DNA of 64,000 nucleotides, from positions 23,503 to 87,502 of the forward strand of contig JAJYYO010000011.1 of the NCBI GenBank assembly GCA_021800795.1. Direction: 5' to 3'. Below the pieces are notes generated by a model. That model was not told the DNA's origin. It did no database searches and was given only the letters and a program-made list of their open reading frames with translations. Position 1 is the first letter of the stretch; every line of letters starts with the position of its first letter. The position numbers and the translations under genes were made by a program. Source of the DNA: Pseudomonadota bacterium. GTDB lineage: Bacteria; Pseudomonadota; Gammaproteobacteria; Burkholderiales; Gallionellaceae. Below are positions 17,559 through 27,250 of the stretch, piece after piece.

Positions 17559-18286
17559 TACGCCTCCTTGTCAGCCAGGATTTGTGCGATATGCAGCACA
17601 CGGGTGGTGTGATCCCCGTTGCGGCGCAAGCGCCCTTCGATATTGAGCAGACAACCCAAATCGCCGCCTGTAACGGTGCCGGCATGGCTGTCTGTGATGT
17701 GCCGGCATTTGTTGTCCGCCATGCGCGTGGACAGTTCGCCGTACTTGACCGAGAATGTCCCGCCGAAGCCGCAGCAGGCGGTCGACTCCCCCATCTCTTG
17801 CAGGCTGACTTCGGGCATGCACGCCAGCAGCGCGCGTGGCTGTTGGTAGACGTCGAGCTCACGCAGACCCGAGCATGAATCGTGATAGGTCAACTTCCCT
17901 TTGAAGTTGCCGGGTATTTTTTTCAGTTTGGCAACGTTATGCAGAAAATCGGTCAACTCGAACGTGCGCGATCCCAGTGCGATGAATCTTGCCAGCAGGG
18001 CAGGGTCGTCCTTGAAAAGATCGGGGTAGTGCACGCGTATCATTCCGGCGCATGAGCCGGACGGCAGAACGACATAATCGAATGACTCGAATTCGTCGAG
18101 GAATTTCAGTGCCAGCGCCTGGGCGGATTTCCGGTCGCCCGAGTTGTAACCGGGTTGCCCGCAGCAGGTTTGTCGATCGGGCACGATGACCTCGCAGTCG
18201 GCCGCTTCCAGTAATTCGATGGCGGCAAAGCCAATGCGGGGACGCATGGCATCAACCAGACATGTGACAAATAATCCAACACGCAT
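17558..18286 (-). CDS. lutA: L-lactate utilization protein LutA (CCG-domain)
   Basis: The 242-residue protein has two cysteine-rich CCG domains: DRQTCCGQPGYNSGD then LPSGSCAGM, and HDSCSGLRELDVYQQPR then ESTACCGFGGTFSVKY. These ligate Fe-S or heterodisulfide-reductase-like clusters. First gene of lutABC, with GGAGA before ATG 18286. No lactate permease (lldP/lutP) or LutR regulator gene is present in the window, so uptake must be encoded elsewhere. Confidence 0.95.
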   Translation of the reverse strand: MRVGLFVTCLVDAMRPRIGFAAIELLEAADCEVIVPDRQTCCGQPGYNSGDRKSAQALALKFLDEFESFDYVVLPSGSCAGMIRVHYPDLFKDDPALLARFIALGSRTFELTDFLHNVAKLKKIPGNFKGKLTYHDSCSGLRELDVYQQPRALLACMPEVSLQEMGESTACCGFGGTFSVKYGELSTRMADNKCRHITDSHAGTVTGGDLGCLLNIEGRLRRNGDHTTRVLHIAQILADKEA

Positions 18287-18710
18287 TGTTTTTCTCCGGG
18301 CCTGCGTTGCGAGATGTAACTATACGCCTGCGGCATTGCGCATACGAATTATTAATCCGGCAAAAGCGCTTGTACGCGAAAAGATTTCCGCAAGGGCAGT
18401 GTACAATACATCGTGCCTAAGACCGAATTTCGGCTCGCTGGGCGGGGCGCCGATTTTTAGGCGCTGCCCTTTCGCCAGGCAACAACTTAAATTTTATTTA
18501 ATTTCAGGCTGAATGATTATGAGTCACAATCTTGCCGGTTTGTATTCGATTGCACCTTGTTTTTAACAAGGAGTTCATTCAAAAAGTCATGATCCTCCTG
18601 GTGTTTCAGCCGACAGCCATAATTCAGCCAATAGCGAAGAATCTGCAAGTGGGGCCCGCTCCAGACGACTAGAAAGTTCAGTTCAGAAATCATTGTCTTT
18701 ACTTATATGC
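18287..18710. other. Intergenic region with hairpins, no gene seen
   Basis: The 424 bases between divergent lutA and the HD-GYP gene hold no credible ORF. Structure is visible: GCCTAA (18415-18420) pairs with TTAGGC (18457-18462) around an inner CCGA/TCGG hairpin, and CCTTGTT-TTT-AACAAGG forms a perfect stem at 18555-18571. This could be a leader structure or a small RNA; I do not recognise a known family. Confidence 0.35.
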
Positions 18711-19988
18711 ATGCAGAACATCCATAAAAAAATCGTCAAACGCCTGTCAATTGGTTGGGTCTTGCTGTCCCTGATCGTCGGCGGTGTGGTCGCCTATCTG
18801 GAAATAAAGAAGGTGGATAAGCTGGTGTTGGGGCTGGCCGTGAATGAGTCGAGGCTCTTAACAGACGAACTCGACCGGAGCAGTGCCAGCCATATTGACA
18901 TCCTGAAGAGCCGGGTAAATGAATTCCTCAAAGGTCATTTCATCGTCATCGAGATCTACGATGAAAACAGGAAACAAATTCTTCGCGAGATTAACCCGCG
19001 CGGTGTGGCCGTCGAGAAAAAACTCGAATTGTATTTTCATCCTTTACCGATGGAGGATGCCACCCATTACGATAATTCCTTGATCGACGGGGAATTGCTC
19101 CTGCAGTTGTTGTTGCCGCTGCACGATAAGAGCGGGGAGTTGATCGGCTATTTGGGAGGTATCTATCATGTCGATACCGAAACCCTTCGCAATATCGAAA
19201 TCGACATTATCGGCACCTTGCTTCTGGTGGTTGCGGTTATCCTTATCACGACCGTGATGCTCTATCCCATCATTATTTCTCTCAATAAGGGGCTGCTCAA
19301 ACTCTCCTTTGAACTGATCAGGGGCAACATCGATCTGATGGATGTGCTGGGCAGCGCTATTGCGAAGCGGGATTCCGACACCAATAGTCATAATTACCGG
19401 GTGACTATTTATGCAATTCGTTTCGCCGAAAAACTGGGACTCACCAGCGCGCAAATCCGGAATCTGATAGCAGGGGCGTTTCTGCATGACGTGGGCAAGA
19501 TTGGCATCAGGGACAGTATTCTGCTCAAATCCGCCAGCCTGACCGAAGAGGAGTTTTTCGTGATGCGCACCCATGTACTGCTGGGTTCTGACATCATCAG
19601 CAGATCAAAATGGCTGGAGGGAGCGAAAGACGTAGTGGAGTTTCATCACGAGAAATTCGACGGGAGCGGTTACATGAAGGGGCTGCAAGGGAATGCAATT
19701 CCGTTAAATGCAAGAATCTTTGCGATCGTCGATGTGTTCGATGCGCTCACCTCGAAACGCCCTTATAAGCAGCCTTTCGATTTTAATAAGACCATGGAAA
19801 TCCTCAAGCAAGGCAGCGGCGGGCATTTCGACCCCGAATTGTTTCCCGTCTTCCAGGGGATGGCCTATTCACTGCATCAAGAGATTGCACGTGCTCCCGA
19901 CAGTGTGCTGGAGGCTATGCTGGGCAGCCTGATCGAAAAACATTTTTTTGAGTTTTCCCCGATGAACCGGTTTCGCGGGGCGACTTAA
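18711..19988 (+). CDS. HD-GYP-type domain protein with periplasmic sensor
   Basis: A 425-residue protein with a membrane helix at about residues 10-30, a periplasmic region of about 130 residues and a second helix near 165-190. A C-terminal HD domain follows: His259-Asp260 in FLHDVGKIGIRDSILLK, then the downstream HHEKFDGSGYMKGLQG and DVFDALTSKRPYK. HD-GYP proteins hydrolyse cyclic di-GMP. Here the GYP tripeptide reads GYM, while the metal-binding HD and HHE residues are intact. ATG 18711 is chosen over TTG 18693; neither has a good ribosome-binding site. Probably a sensor-controlled phosphodiesterase or a c-di-GMP-binding relative. Confidence 0.85.
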   Translation: MQNIHKKIVKRLSIGWVLLSLIVGGVVAYLEIKKVDKLVLGLAVNESRLLTDELDRSSASHIDILKSRVNEFLKGHFIVIEIYDENRKQILREINPRGVAVEKKLELYFHPLPMEDATHYDNSLIDGELLLQLLLPLHDKSGELIGYLGGIYHVDTETLRNIEIDIIGTLLLVVAVILITTVMLYPIIISLNKGLLKLSFELIRGNIDLMDVLGSAIAKRDSDTNSHNYRVTIYAIRFAEKLGLTSAQIRNLIAGAFLHDVGKIGIRDSILLKSASLTEEEFFVMRTHVLLGSDIISRSKWLEGAKDVVEFHHEKFDGSGYMKGLQGNAIPLNARIFAIVDVFDALTSKRPYKQPFDFNKTMEILKQGSGGHFDPELFPVFQGMAYSLHQEIARAPDSVLEAMLGSLIEKHFFEFSPMNRFRGAT

Positions 19989-20035
19989 AATCAGCATTGC
20001 TTTTGAAGCGTAAAAAGATGAAGAGGATCAGTTAA

Positions 20036-21364
20036 ATGATGGATTCGCCAGTTACTGAAGATCCCGAATCGCAAAACGGAGGCAATTTGCAATTGCTCAG
20101 ACTGCTGGGTGTGGCCGTTTTGGTGGGGGTGCTTGGCGCGCTGGCGGTGTTGATGTTCCACAAATTCCTGTTGCTGTTTGAATCTTTTTTGTATATTTCA
20201 AACAATGGGCTGGTGGCTGACGCCGCCGGTATGTCTCCCGAAAGACGCATCATTTTCCCTGCGCTGGGCGGACTGGTTGCGGGGCTGATCTTGCAATATT
20301 TCCTGATGCGCAGTAAAAATGAGCATGGGTCTGACTACATGGAATCCATCATCGCCGGCCTGGATGTGCCGCTGCGATCAACACTTTTGAAATCACTGTC
20401 ATCGGCAGCAACCATTATCTCCGGCGGTTCAATCGGGCGCGAGGGCTCAATGGTGCAGTTGTCCGCCCTGTTGGGAGGCTTGTCGGGAAAAGTACTTAAA
20501 CTGTCCTACAGTGAACGGCGTTTCGCCGTTGCCTGTGGCGCAGCAGCAGGTCTGGCAGGTGCGTACAACACGCCGATAGCCGGCGCACTGTTCGTGGCGG
20601 AAATCGTACTGGGTAGTATTAGCGTCGGGAGTTTCGGCCCCCTGTTGCTGGCCGCAGTCATTTCCGATTCGGTGGTGCGCCACATAACCCACGTGGGACC
20701 AATTTTCGCCACGACATCCAGTCAACTGCAAAGCATACCGGAACTGCTTTTTGTACTGGCAACAGGAGTCATGGCGGGCCTGTTCGGGCCATTGTTCATT
20801 GCTGCGCTGAATAAGGCGCACCTGAAATTTGCATCATTACGCATACCGCTATGGTTGAAAATGGCACTCGCCGGACTCGCGGTCGGCGGCTTGTCGGCGA
20901 TACGTCCGGAAGTGTGGGGGAACGGCTATTCGACGGTCAATTCCCTGTTGCACCAAGAATGGCTGTGGCAGAGTGTGCTGCTGATCATGCTGCTGAAATT
21001 TTTCGCTACCGTGTTGACTTCCAGTTCAGGGGCAGTCGGCGGGGTATTTACGCCAACGCTGTTTATCGGTGCGGCACTGGGCACGCTGGCGGGCGGCATA
21101 ACGCAGTTTTTTCTACCCTCTGTTTCTGTGACCGCTTTTACATTGGTTGGCATGAGCGCGTTTCTCGCGGCTGTCACCCACGCGCCGCTTACCGCGGTGG
21201 TAATGGTCAGCGAAATGACCTCCGGATATGATCTTGTCCCCGCATTGGTGCTGTCGAGTTTGGCAGGTTATTACATCTCGTCGGTGTTACATCCCGCCTC
21301 AATTTACGCACGATCAATACCAAGCACCCATCCGACTCAAAAGCCACCCTCGCCGACCTTTTGA
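20036..21364 (+). CDS. ClC-family voltage-gated chloride channel/antiporter
   Basis: The 442-residue membrane protein carries the three ClC selectivity motifs: a GSIGREGS motif holding the gating glutamate, an internal GLAGAYNTPIAGALFVAEI, and GAVGGVFTPTLFIGAALGTLAG. The GSGIP serine motif is not obvious. There are no C-terminal CBS domains. It would be a Cl-/H+ antiporter or channel in the inner membrane, possibly for acid resistance. Two ATGs stand together at 20036 and 20039 after AGAGG. It starts about 50 bases after the HD-GYP gene. Confidence 0.92.
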   Translation: MMDSPVTEDPESQNGGNLQLLRLLGVAVLVGVLGALAVLMFHKFLLLFESFLYISNNGLVADAAGMSPERRIIFPALGGLVAGLILQYFLMRSKNEHGSDYMESIIAGLDVPLRSTLLKSLSSAATIISGGSIGREGSMVQLSALLGGLSGKVLKLSYSERRFAVACGAAAGLAGAYNTPIAGALFVAEIVLGSISVGSFGPLLLAAVISDSVVRHITHVGPIFATTSSQLQSIPELLFVLATGVMAGLFGPLFIAALNKAHLKFASLRIPLWLKMALAGLAVGGLSAIRPEVWGNGYSTVNSLLHQEWLWQSVLLIMLLKFFATVLTSSSGAVGGVFTPTLFIGAALGTLAGGITQFFLPSVSVTAFTLVGMSAFLAAVTHAPLTAVVMVSEMTSGYDLVPALVLSSLAGYYISSVLHPASIYARSIPSTHPTQKPPSPTF

Positions 21365-21505
21365 TGTTCTCATTCCGGTTGTCATGCTGGAGTTAACATG
21401 CAGCCGTTTACCGTCCGTTGCGACAACCCGGCAGCTTGCGCCTGCCTGCTGCACTGCGCAAACTGTCCTCGACAGCTTCCGCAATGGCAGCAGCTATCGC
21501 CAGCT

Positions 21506-22708
21506 TCACAGTTGCTTGAACTGCTTGGCTAATTTAAGGCTTTGTCCTTGATAGTTAGAGTGGATGTCCTGTCCGTACAGAAGCTCGGGCCGGGCTGCCA
21601 TACGCTCATAGCGCAGCCATCCGACCGTTTGCCCATGTTCGAGCAGGAAGGGTACTTCGTGTGAGCGCACTTCCAGAACGCCCCTGCTGCTTCCCGCTTT
21701 AGTTGCCTTGGCGCTCCAGCCGAATCCGGGATCAAAAAAACCGGCATAATGCACCCGGAATTCGCCCGCACGGGTGTCGTACGGCAGCATCTCGGCCGCA
21801 TATTCCGGCGGCACCGCAATCGCTTCTTTGGTCATGAGAATATAGAATTCATCGGGATCCAATATCAGCGACGATGTCTTGTGATAAAAAATGGGCTCCC
21901 AGAAATCCAGCGGATCGTAATCCCGTCTTTCCAGATCAATGCGTTTGGCATGTTTTTTCGAGCGGTATCCGATTATGTCACCTTCGTTCCCGGAGCCTTT
22001 CAAATCCACCGTAAAAGGCAATAAACCAGTTTTGATCGATCTCGCGTTTGTCTCGTGGTCACTGGAATCAACAATCTGGCCTTCATCGAGAAGCTTTTTC
22101 CATTCCGATGCCGAGATGGCTTTCGCTCCCTCTCCCCGCGTGCGGCGAAATCTTAGCTGGTTCAGGCGGGCGCCGGTTTTGACCACGATACTGAAACTCC
22201 GCGGGGCGACCTCTATGAACAGCTTGCCCTTATATCCCTCGCTTACCTGGTCAAAACTGGTCGCTTCATCGGCAATCAAACGCGTCAGAATATCCAGTCT
22301 GCCCGTCGAGCTCTTCGGGTTGGCAAAGGCAGCAACGTCACTTCTGAGATTGATGGATTCGAGCAAAGGAATAACGTATACGCGCCCCTTTTCAAGCACG
22401 GCACCCTGGCTGAGATCGATTTTGAAGTCGGCAAAGCGGTCGTCAAGCTGTTTCAGTTTGTCGAGCACTTTTATTCCCTTGCCGGGAAGAAAACTCGTAT
22501 CTACGGGATATGCGTAATCGCCAAGGCGCAGGTCTATGCTGGCCGGCTGGATTTGGTCGTGATCCGGCATCATCGTGCTGATCTCGCCGCTATTCAGCAT
22601 CTCCTGAATCTTCTGACTCGGAAGGATGCCGGTGTAGTCGCCCCCGCGTATCGGCGCTATCGAACCAGGACTGGCTGTTGAACCGTTTTTCGTCATCACT
22701 TCATTCAT
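21506..22708 (-). CDS. dcd: dCTP deaminase, long two-domain form
   Basis: This 400-residue protein is about twice the length of E. coli Dcd and shows two dUTPase-like halves. The first contains IQPASIDLRLGDYAYPV and NPKSSTGRLDI (the PKSS..R active-site motif). The second contains EFYILMTKEAIAVPPEYAAEM, HYAGFFDPGFG and GVLEVRSHEVPFLLEHGQ. It deaminates dCTP to dUTP for thymidylate synthesis. The long form is known from alphaproteobacteria and relatives. ATG 22708 is chosen on sequence grounds; an upstream extension of 26 residues and an ATG four codons downstream are alternatives. Confidence 0.87.
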   Translation of the reverse strand: MNEVMTKNGSTASPGSIAPIRGGDYTGILPSQKIQEMLNSGEISTMMPDHDQIQPASIDLRLGDYAYPVDTSFLPGKGIKVLDKLKQLDDRFADFKIDLSQGAVLEKGRVYVIPLLESINLRSDVAAFANPKSSTGRLDILTRLIADEATSFDQVSEGYKGKLFIEVAPRSFSIVVKTGARLNQLRFRRTRGEGAKAISASEWKKLLDEGQIVDSSDHETNARSIKTGLLPFTVDLKGSGNEGDIIGYRSKKHAKRIDLERRDYDPLDFWEPIFYHKTSSLILDPDEFYILMTKEAIAVPPEYAAEMLPYDTRAGEFRVHYAGFFDPGFGWSAKATKAGSSRGVLEVRSHEVPFLLEHGQTVGWLRYERMAARPELLYGQDIHSNYQGQSLKLAKQFKQL

Positions 22709-22860
22709 CGGATTTACTTTTCTGCACCTTGTCTTTGTCGTATCAGCAATGCCTTGTTCCATTCCGTGCGGCAATTCAAGGAACAAAATACACCGTTTTT
22801 GAATGGGTCACTGCCAAACTTTGGCGCAAATAATCTTCTTCATTATCCGCTACTGGAATA

Positions 22861-22892
22861 GTTCAGGTTTTGAACAATAACACCTCCTGAAC
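22861..22892. repeat. Inverted repeat downstream of nnrS
   Basis: GTTCAGG (22861-22867) and CCTGAAC (22886-22892) form a perfect 7-bp inverted repeat with an 18-base spacer. It lies in the 235-base gap between nnrS and dcd (both minus). It could be a weak terminator for nnrS or an operator for dcd. Confidence 0.35.
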
Positions 22893-22943
22893 AATTATAA
22901 CCGAACTGCCAAAGGGGTTGGCTTGGTATTGTTTTAGCTGCCG

Positions 22944-24146
22944 TTATCCCGGCATCCCGTCTGTGCGGGGTTTGACAAGGATGGGCGCGTACACGCTGAT
23001 AAACATGGCAAAGGCGAACAGCCAGGCAGCCTGTGCCAGGCCTATCCACAACAGGTAATGACCCGGTGCGATCAACGGCAACAGCACACGGGCAAGGTAG
23101 GCTGCGAACAATGAGATGAAGATTGGGATCAGCAGCTTCGAGTATTGCCGGAGATCGCGGCCGGTGTGTGCGAGCGAAATGCGCGACATCATGCCTGCGG
23201 TGATCATGCCGATGCCGCCCAGTGCGAATGCGTGCAACGCCAGAGAAGGCGGCGCAGATAAAAACGGCGCGAGCGCCTTGAGCAGGAATCCGAACACGGC
23301 GCCTATATATCCCACGTATAACACCCACAGCAGCGGCTTTTTCCAGATGCCCCTGGTGTGCCAGCCCGCCAGCCGCAGGGTGTGAGCTATAAACAGCAAT
23401 CCTGCAAGTGCAGCGGTTGCCGGCACATTGCGCCAGAACACATCGGCAATCAGGAACAGCACAAACACATAGAGGGCGGCGCGGTCCAGCCACAAACGGT
23501 TCTTCAGTTTCACGGGATAGCCTGCACCCTGTTCGATGAAGAACGGCAACACGCGCCGCGCCATGGAAAAGACCAGCGCGAGCAGCACATACAGGCCGGA
23601 ATACAAACCCCATACGATGCCCTGTTCCAGCACGCCCGACACGCCAAGATAAAAGAGGAGGTTGGCCAGCATCAGCAGCACCAGTTTGGATGCGATGCCG
23701 ATCTGCGGGTATTGTTTTGCACGCAAAATCGGCGTAAATACCGCAACGATGAGCCACAGATCGAACAGCACATCCGGCAGCGCCATCGCCAGTATTTGTC
23801 CTGGCAACAGCCAGCAGGCCATCCGTGCCGCCAGCCACAGAGCCGCCAGTCCTGCCAGCGGGAATCCTTTGGGCATGGGCATTCTGGTCCAGTTGCCCAC
23901 CGCAGTCAGCAAAAATCCGGCAGCCACTGCCATGCCGTAACCGAAGATCATTTCATGCGCATGCCAGTGCATGGGTGAAAACGGCAGGGAGGGCTGCCGC
24001 CAGCCGTAGACGAAAAATCCGCCCCAGATCAATAGCGTGACCAGCGCATAGAGGCCGGCCAACAGAAAGAACGGACGAAAGCCGAGATTGAACAGGGCAA
24101 ATCGGGGTGCGAGGCGTGCCGGATCCTGGATGGTCAGGGTTTTCAT
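22944..24146 (-). CDS. nnrS: NnrS family haem-copper membrane protein
   Basis: The 400-residue, roughly 12-helix protein has the NnrS hallmark PMHWHAHEMIFGYGMAVAAGFLLTAVGNWTRMPMP near residue 60, an early FALFNLGFRPFFLLAGLYA, and ALHAFALGGIGMITAGMMSRISLAHTGR later. NnrS is linked to nitric-oxide stress in denitrifiers and contains haem and copper. It lies 29 bases after the YebC-family gene and is probably co-transcribed with it. No FNR-type box was seen in the short gap, so any NO control would come from the upstream promoter. Confidence 0.92.
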   Translation of the reverse strand: MKTLTIQDPARLAPRFALFNLGFRPFFLLAGLYALVTLLIWGGFFVYGWRQPSLPFSPMHWHAHEMIFGYGMAVAAGFLLTAVGNWTRMPMPKGFPLAGLAALWLAARMACWLLPGQILAMALPDVLFDLWLIVAVFTPILRAKQYPQIGIASKLVLLMLANLLFYLGVSGVLEQGIVWGLYSGLYVLLALVFSMARRVLPFFIEQGAGYPVKLKNRLWLDRAALYVFVLFLIADVFWRNVPATAALAGLLFIAHTLRLAGWHTRGIWKKPLLWVLYVGYIGAVFGFLLKALAPFLSAPPSLALHAFALGGIGMITAGMMSRISLAHTGRDLRQYSKLLIPIFISLFAAYLARVLLPLIAPGHYLLWIGLAQAAWLFAFAMFISVYAPILVKPRTDGMPG

Positions 24147-24175
24147 TGCAGGCAGGGTTTGTCCGTCACGTGCAA

Positions 24176-24877
24176 TTAGCCCGCCAGTCCGACATACACG
24201 TTCTGCACATCATCGTCGGCGTCGATCGCGTCCAGAAATGCTTCGACTTCTTCGCGCTCGGCGTCGTTCAGCGTCAGCGGATTCTTGGGCCGGTAACCCA
24301 GTTGCGCTGATTGCACCGTAAAGCCGAACGCGGGCAAGGCGCGGCACACCGCGTCCAGATCGGCAGGTTCGGTCAGAAACAGCGTCGCCCCTTCTTCACC
24401 GGGCTCGAAATCCTGAGCGCCTGCCTCGATGGCCGCGAGCTCCGCATCTGCATCTTTAGTCGCGGGCGCAGCTTCTATCATCCCAAGATAGTCGAAATCC
24501 CACGAAACCGAACCCGATGCGCCGAGCTGCCCTTTGCGAAACAGCACGCGTATGTTCGGGTAAGTGCGGTTGGCATTGTCGGTCAGACATTCGACGATCA
24601 CGGGCACCCTGTGCGGTGCGAAACCCTCGTAGGTGAGTTTTTCCAGAACCATGCCTTCTTCGAGCAGACCCGCGCCTTTCTTGATGGCGCGCTCCAGCGT
24701 TTCCTTGGGCATGGATGCTTTTTTGGCCTGTTCGACCAGCAGTCGCAGACGCGGGTTCATATCGGGGTCCGCGCCAGCGCGGGCGGCTACCATGATTTCC
24801 TTGGACAGCTTGCCGAAAACTTTTCCCTTGGCATTTGCGGCTACTTCCTTATGTCTGGCTTTCCACTGTGCGCCCAT
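24176..24877 (-). CDS. YebC/PmpR family transcriptional regulator
   Basis: The 233-residue protein matches the YebC/TACO1 family: [19 protein letters not shown] at the start, [37 protein letters not shown] in the middle and [15 protein letters not shown] at the end. Members act as DNA-binding regulators or as translation activators for proline-rich stretches. The MGAQWK start is a recognised variant, here from ATG 24877; another ATG lies four codons upstream, nearer an AAGG. The in-frame upstream extension runs into repeat family B and is rejected. Confidence 0.92.
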   Translation of the reverse strand: MGAQWKARHKEVAANAKGKVFGKLSKEIMVAARAGADPDMNPRLRLLVEQAKKASMPKETLERAIKKGAGLLEEGMVLEKLTYEGFAPHRVPVIVECLTDNANRTYPNIRVLFRKGQLGASGSVSWDFDYLGMIEAAPATKDADAELAAIEAGAQDFEPGEEGATLFLTEPADLDAVCRALPAFGFTVQSAQLGYRPKNPLTLNDAEREEVEAFLDAIDADDDVQNVYVGLAG

Positions 24878-24900
24878 CTTTATTTTCATCCTTAACGTGA

Positions 24901-24968
24901 AACTCGCGCAAGCGCTCGTTTGTCCCCTCTCCCTCCGGGAGAGGGTTTGGGTGAGGGGAACGGGCATG
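24901..24968. repeat. Repeat family B copy 1
   Basis: The core CCTCTCCCTCCGGGAGAGGG is a perfect palindrome, followed by TTTGGGTGAGGGGAACGGGCATGG and preceded by AAGCGCTCGTTTGTC. The same unit is found at 43369-43490 (with a 54-base insert) and inverted at 59311-59395. It lies upstream of the YebC gene. Confidence 0.8.
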
Positions 24969-25197
24969 GAAGTTTGCGAGTTGATGCCCGCAGGGCATCA
25001 TCCCTGCGAGAATCTTTGCATTATTCGGGGTGGCTTCTGCCATGCCCGTTAGTTTATATCCCGCATATCTTGCCTTAACTGATGCGATGTATCAATCGCT
25101 AAGTCGGGTGATCTGACGAAAACGACGTGCAGATGGGCTGTCGTCCGGCGTGCGACCTGCTAAAATGCACCAACTTTTCAAATCCGAAAAATCCGCC

Positions 25198-26598
25198 ATG
25201 AAACTGGAAATAAATACCATGACTGCGACAGAACGCAGGGCAAGTATCGGTCTTGCAAGCATTTACGGTCTGCGCATGCTGGGTTTGTTCATTATTTTGC
25301 CGATTTTTGCCTTGTATGCCCAGAAGTTGCCGGGTGGAAAGAGTCATCTGCTGATGGGAATTGCGCTGGGCGCTTATGGCCTGACGCAGGCGATCCTGCA
25401 AATTCCGGCGGGCTGGATGTCCGACCGCTACGGGCGCAAGCCGATCATATACGGCGGACTGGTGATATTTGCGCTGGGCAGTTTTATCGCGGCTTCCGCC
25501 GACAATATATATTGGGTGATTGCAGGTCGTGCGATTCAGGGCGCGGGCGCGATCAACGCAGCGGTCATGGCGCTCACCGCCGACCTGACCCGTGAGGAGC
25601 ACCGCACCAAGGCCATGGCGACCATCGGCATGACGATAGGCATCACCTTTTCCTTCTCGCTGATTCTCTCCCCGCTGCTTAACGGCGTGCTGGGCGTGCC
25701 GGGCATCTTCGCGCTGACCGGGGTGCTGGCGTTGCTGGCGCTGGGCATCGTGCGTTTCGTTATTCCGAATCCTGCGATCACGCGTTTTCACAGCGATACG
25801 GAGGCCAGCGGCAGCAAGTTTGCCGAGGTGTTGAAGAACCGCGATCTGCTGCGTCTGGATTTCGGCATCTTTTCCTTGCATGCGATTCTGATGTCGGTGT
25901 TTATGCAGGTGCCGTTCGTGTTGCAGCGCGACGGGCTGGCGGTGTCGCAACACTGGAAGATCTATCTGCCGGTGATGCTGGTCGCCTTCGCGTTGATGGT
26001 GCCGCCCATCATCATCGCCGAGAGCCGTGGCAAGATGAAACAGGTATTCATGGGCGCGGTGGCGCTGGCTTTGTGCGGGCAGCTGACTTTGATGCTGATG
26101 CAGGATAGTTTGTGGGGTGTGGCGGCTGCACTGCTGATTTTTTTCACCGCATTCAACGTGCTGGAAGCGACATTGCCCTCGATGATTTCCAAGATCGCGC
26201 CGCTGGCCGCCAAGGGAACGGCGATGGGCGTGTACAGCAGCGTGCAGTTTCTGGGCGCGTTTTTCGGCGCTTCAGTGGGCGGCGCGCTGATGCAGTTTGT
26301 CGGGGGCAATGCCGTGTTCGCGTTTGCCGTCGTCCTGCTGCTGGTGTGGCTGGTGGTGGTTACAGGCATGCGCCCGCCGGCTGTGGTGCGTACCAAATTG
26401 TATCACCTGGGGGAAATGAGCAATGCCGAGGGCGCGCAATTGCAGCAAAGACTCTCACAACTGCAAGGCGTGCATGAAGCGATGGTGGTGGCGGCAGAAG
26501 GAATGGCCTGCCTCAAGGTGGACATGCAGGGGTTTGATGAGCAGGCCGCAGAACGTATGCTGATACCGGCGGCCAACAGTTCTTTGGCCGACAACTGA
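25198..26598 (+). CDS. MFS transporter, YajR type, with C-terminal YAM domain
   Basis: A 466-residue, 12-helix major-facilitator drug-efflux-like protein. RMLGLFIILPIFALYA in helix 1, DRYGRKP in the 2-3 loop and GRAIQGAGAINAAVMALTADLTREEHRTKAMA match E. coli YajR closely. A C-terminal ferredoxin-like YAM domain follows the last helix (about 395-460), as in YajR. The substrate is unknown. ATG 25198 is given; ATG 25219 (MTATERR), with GGAA upstream, is an equally good start. The ssb promoter appears to overlap the end of this gene. Confidence 0.9.
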   Translation: MKLEINTMTATERRASIGLASIYGLRMLGLFIILPIFALYAQKLPGGKSHLLMGIALGAYGLTQAILQIPAGWMSDRYGRKPIIYGGLVIFALGSFIAASADNIYWVIAGRAIQGAGAINAAVMALTADLTREEHRTKAMATIGMTIGITFSFSLILSPLLNGVLGVPGIFALTGVLALLALGIVRFVIPNPAITRFHSDTEASGSKFAEVLKNRDLLRLDFGIFSLHAILMSVFMQVPFVLQRDGLAVSQHWKIYLPVMLVAFALMVPPIIIAESRGKMKQVFMGAVALALCGQLTLMLMQDSLWGVAAALLIFFTAFNVLEATLPSMISKIAPLAAKGTAMGVYSSVQFLGAFFGASVGGALMQFVGGNAVFAFAVVLLLVWLVVVTGMRPPAVVRTKLYHLGEMSNAEGAQLQQRLSQLQGVHEAMVVAAEGMACLKVDMQGFDEQAAERMLIPAANSSLADN

Positions 26599-26606
26599 AT
26601 CAGCCT

Positions 26607-26636
26607 TAAACAAATGGCAGTCGGTCGGCTATAATC
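26607..26636 (+). promoter_or_regulatory. Probable ssb promoter
   Basis: A perfect TATAAT -10 (26631-26636) lies 18 bases after a weak -35 TTAAAC (26607-26612) and 43 bases before the ssb start. Confidence 0.5.
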
Positions 26637-26679
26637 CGGTAACAATTCTGCATAGCGGACAACATAGAGGGAGCATGAA

Positions 26680-27159
26680 ATGTCGGTAAATAAGGTAATT
26701 TTGATCGGACGTCTGGGCAAAGACCCGGAAACTCGTTATATGCCCAATGGCGAAGCAGTCACCAACGCTACGCTGGCGACATCCGAAACCTGGAAGGACA
26801 AGAGCGGCGCAAAACAGGAAAAAACCGAGTGGCACAATCTGGTGTTCTATCGCCGTCTTGCCGAGGTGGCCGGCGAATATTTGAAAAAGGGCTCGATGAT
26901 CTACGTTGAGGGCAGGCTGCAAACCCGCAAGTGGCAGGACAAGGAAGGCAAAGACCGTTACACCACGGAAATCATTGCCAACGAAATGACCATGCTGGGC
27001 GGCAAGTCGTCAGGCGGGTTTGAAGTGGTCGAAGAAAATCAGTCCGCACCTAAGCCATCGGCGGCGCCGGCAAGATCAGCGCCGGCGGCACCGGCTGCAT
27101 CATCCGGTTCGGCTCAGGGGCGCAGTTTCGATAATTTCGACGACGACATTCCGTTCTGA
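26680..27159 (+). CDS. ssb: Single-stranded DNA-binding protein
   Basis: The 159-residue protein has an N-terminal OB fold ([37 protein letters not shown], then [37 protein letters not shown]). A Pro/Ala/Ser linker follows, and then the acidic tail DNFDDDIPF that recruits repair and replication partners. AGGGAG precedes the ATG. It is followed by a clear Rho-independent terminator, so it is the end of its transcript. Confidence 0.98.
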   Translation: MSVNKVILIGRLGKDPETRYMPNGEAVTNATLATSETWKDKSGAKQEKTEWHNLVFYRRLAEVAGEYLKKGSMIYVEGRLQTRKWQDKEGKDRYTTEIIANEMTMLGGKSSGGFEVVEENQSAPKPSAAPARSAPAAPAASSGSAQGRSFDNFDDDIPF

Positions 27160-27193
27160 ATGTTGAATGATATAAAAGATAAAGTATCAAACT

Positions 27194-27221
27194 AAAGCCC
27201 ATGTTTACATGGGCTTTTTTT
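27194..27221 (+). terminator. Rho-independent terminator of ssb
   Basis: AAAGCCCATG (27194-27203), loop TTTA, CATGGGCTTT and a continuing T-run to 27221. It lies 34 bases after the ssb stop. Confidence 0.92.
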
Positions 27222-27250
27222 ATAATAATTGTTGTTGATTGATCATGCTG

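Noticed and set aside
22861..22892. GTTCAGG inverted repeat as an FNR/NnrR box for nnrS
   Set aside because: It lies downstream of nnrS and does not match TTGAT-N4-ATCAA.
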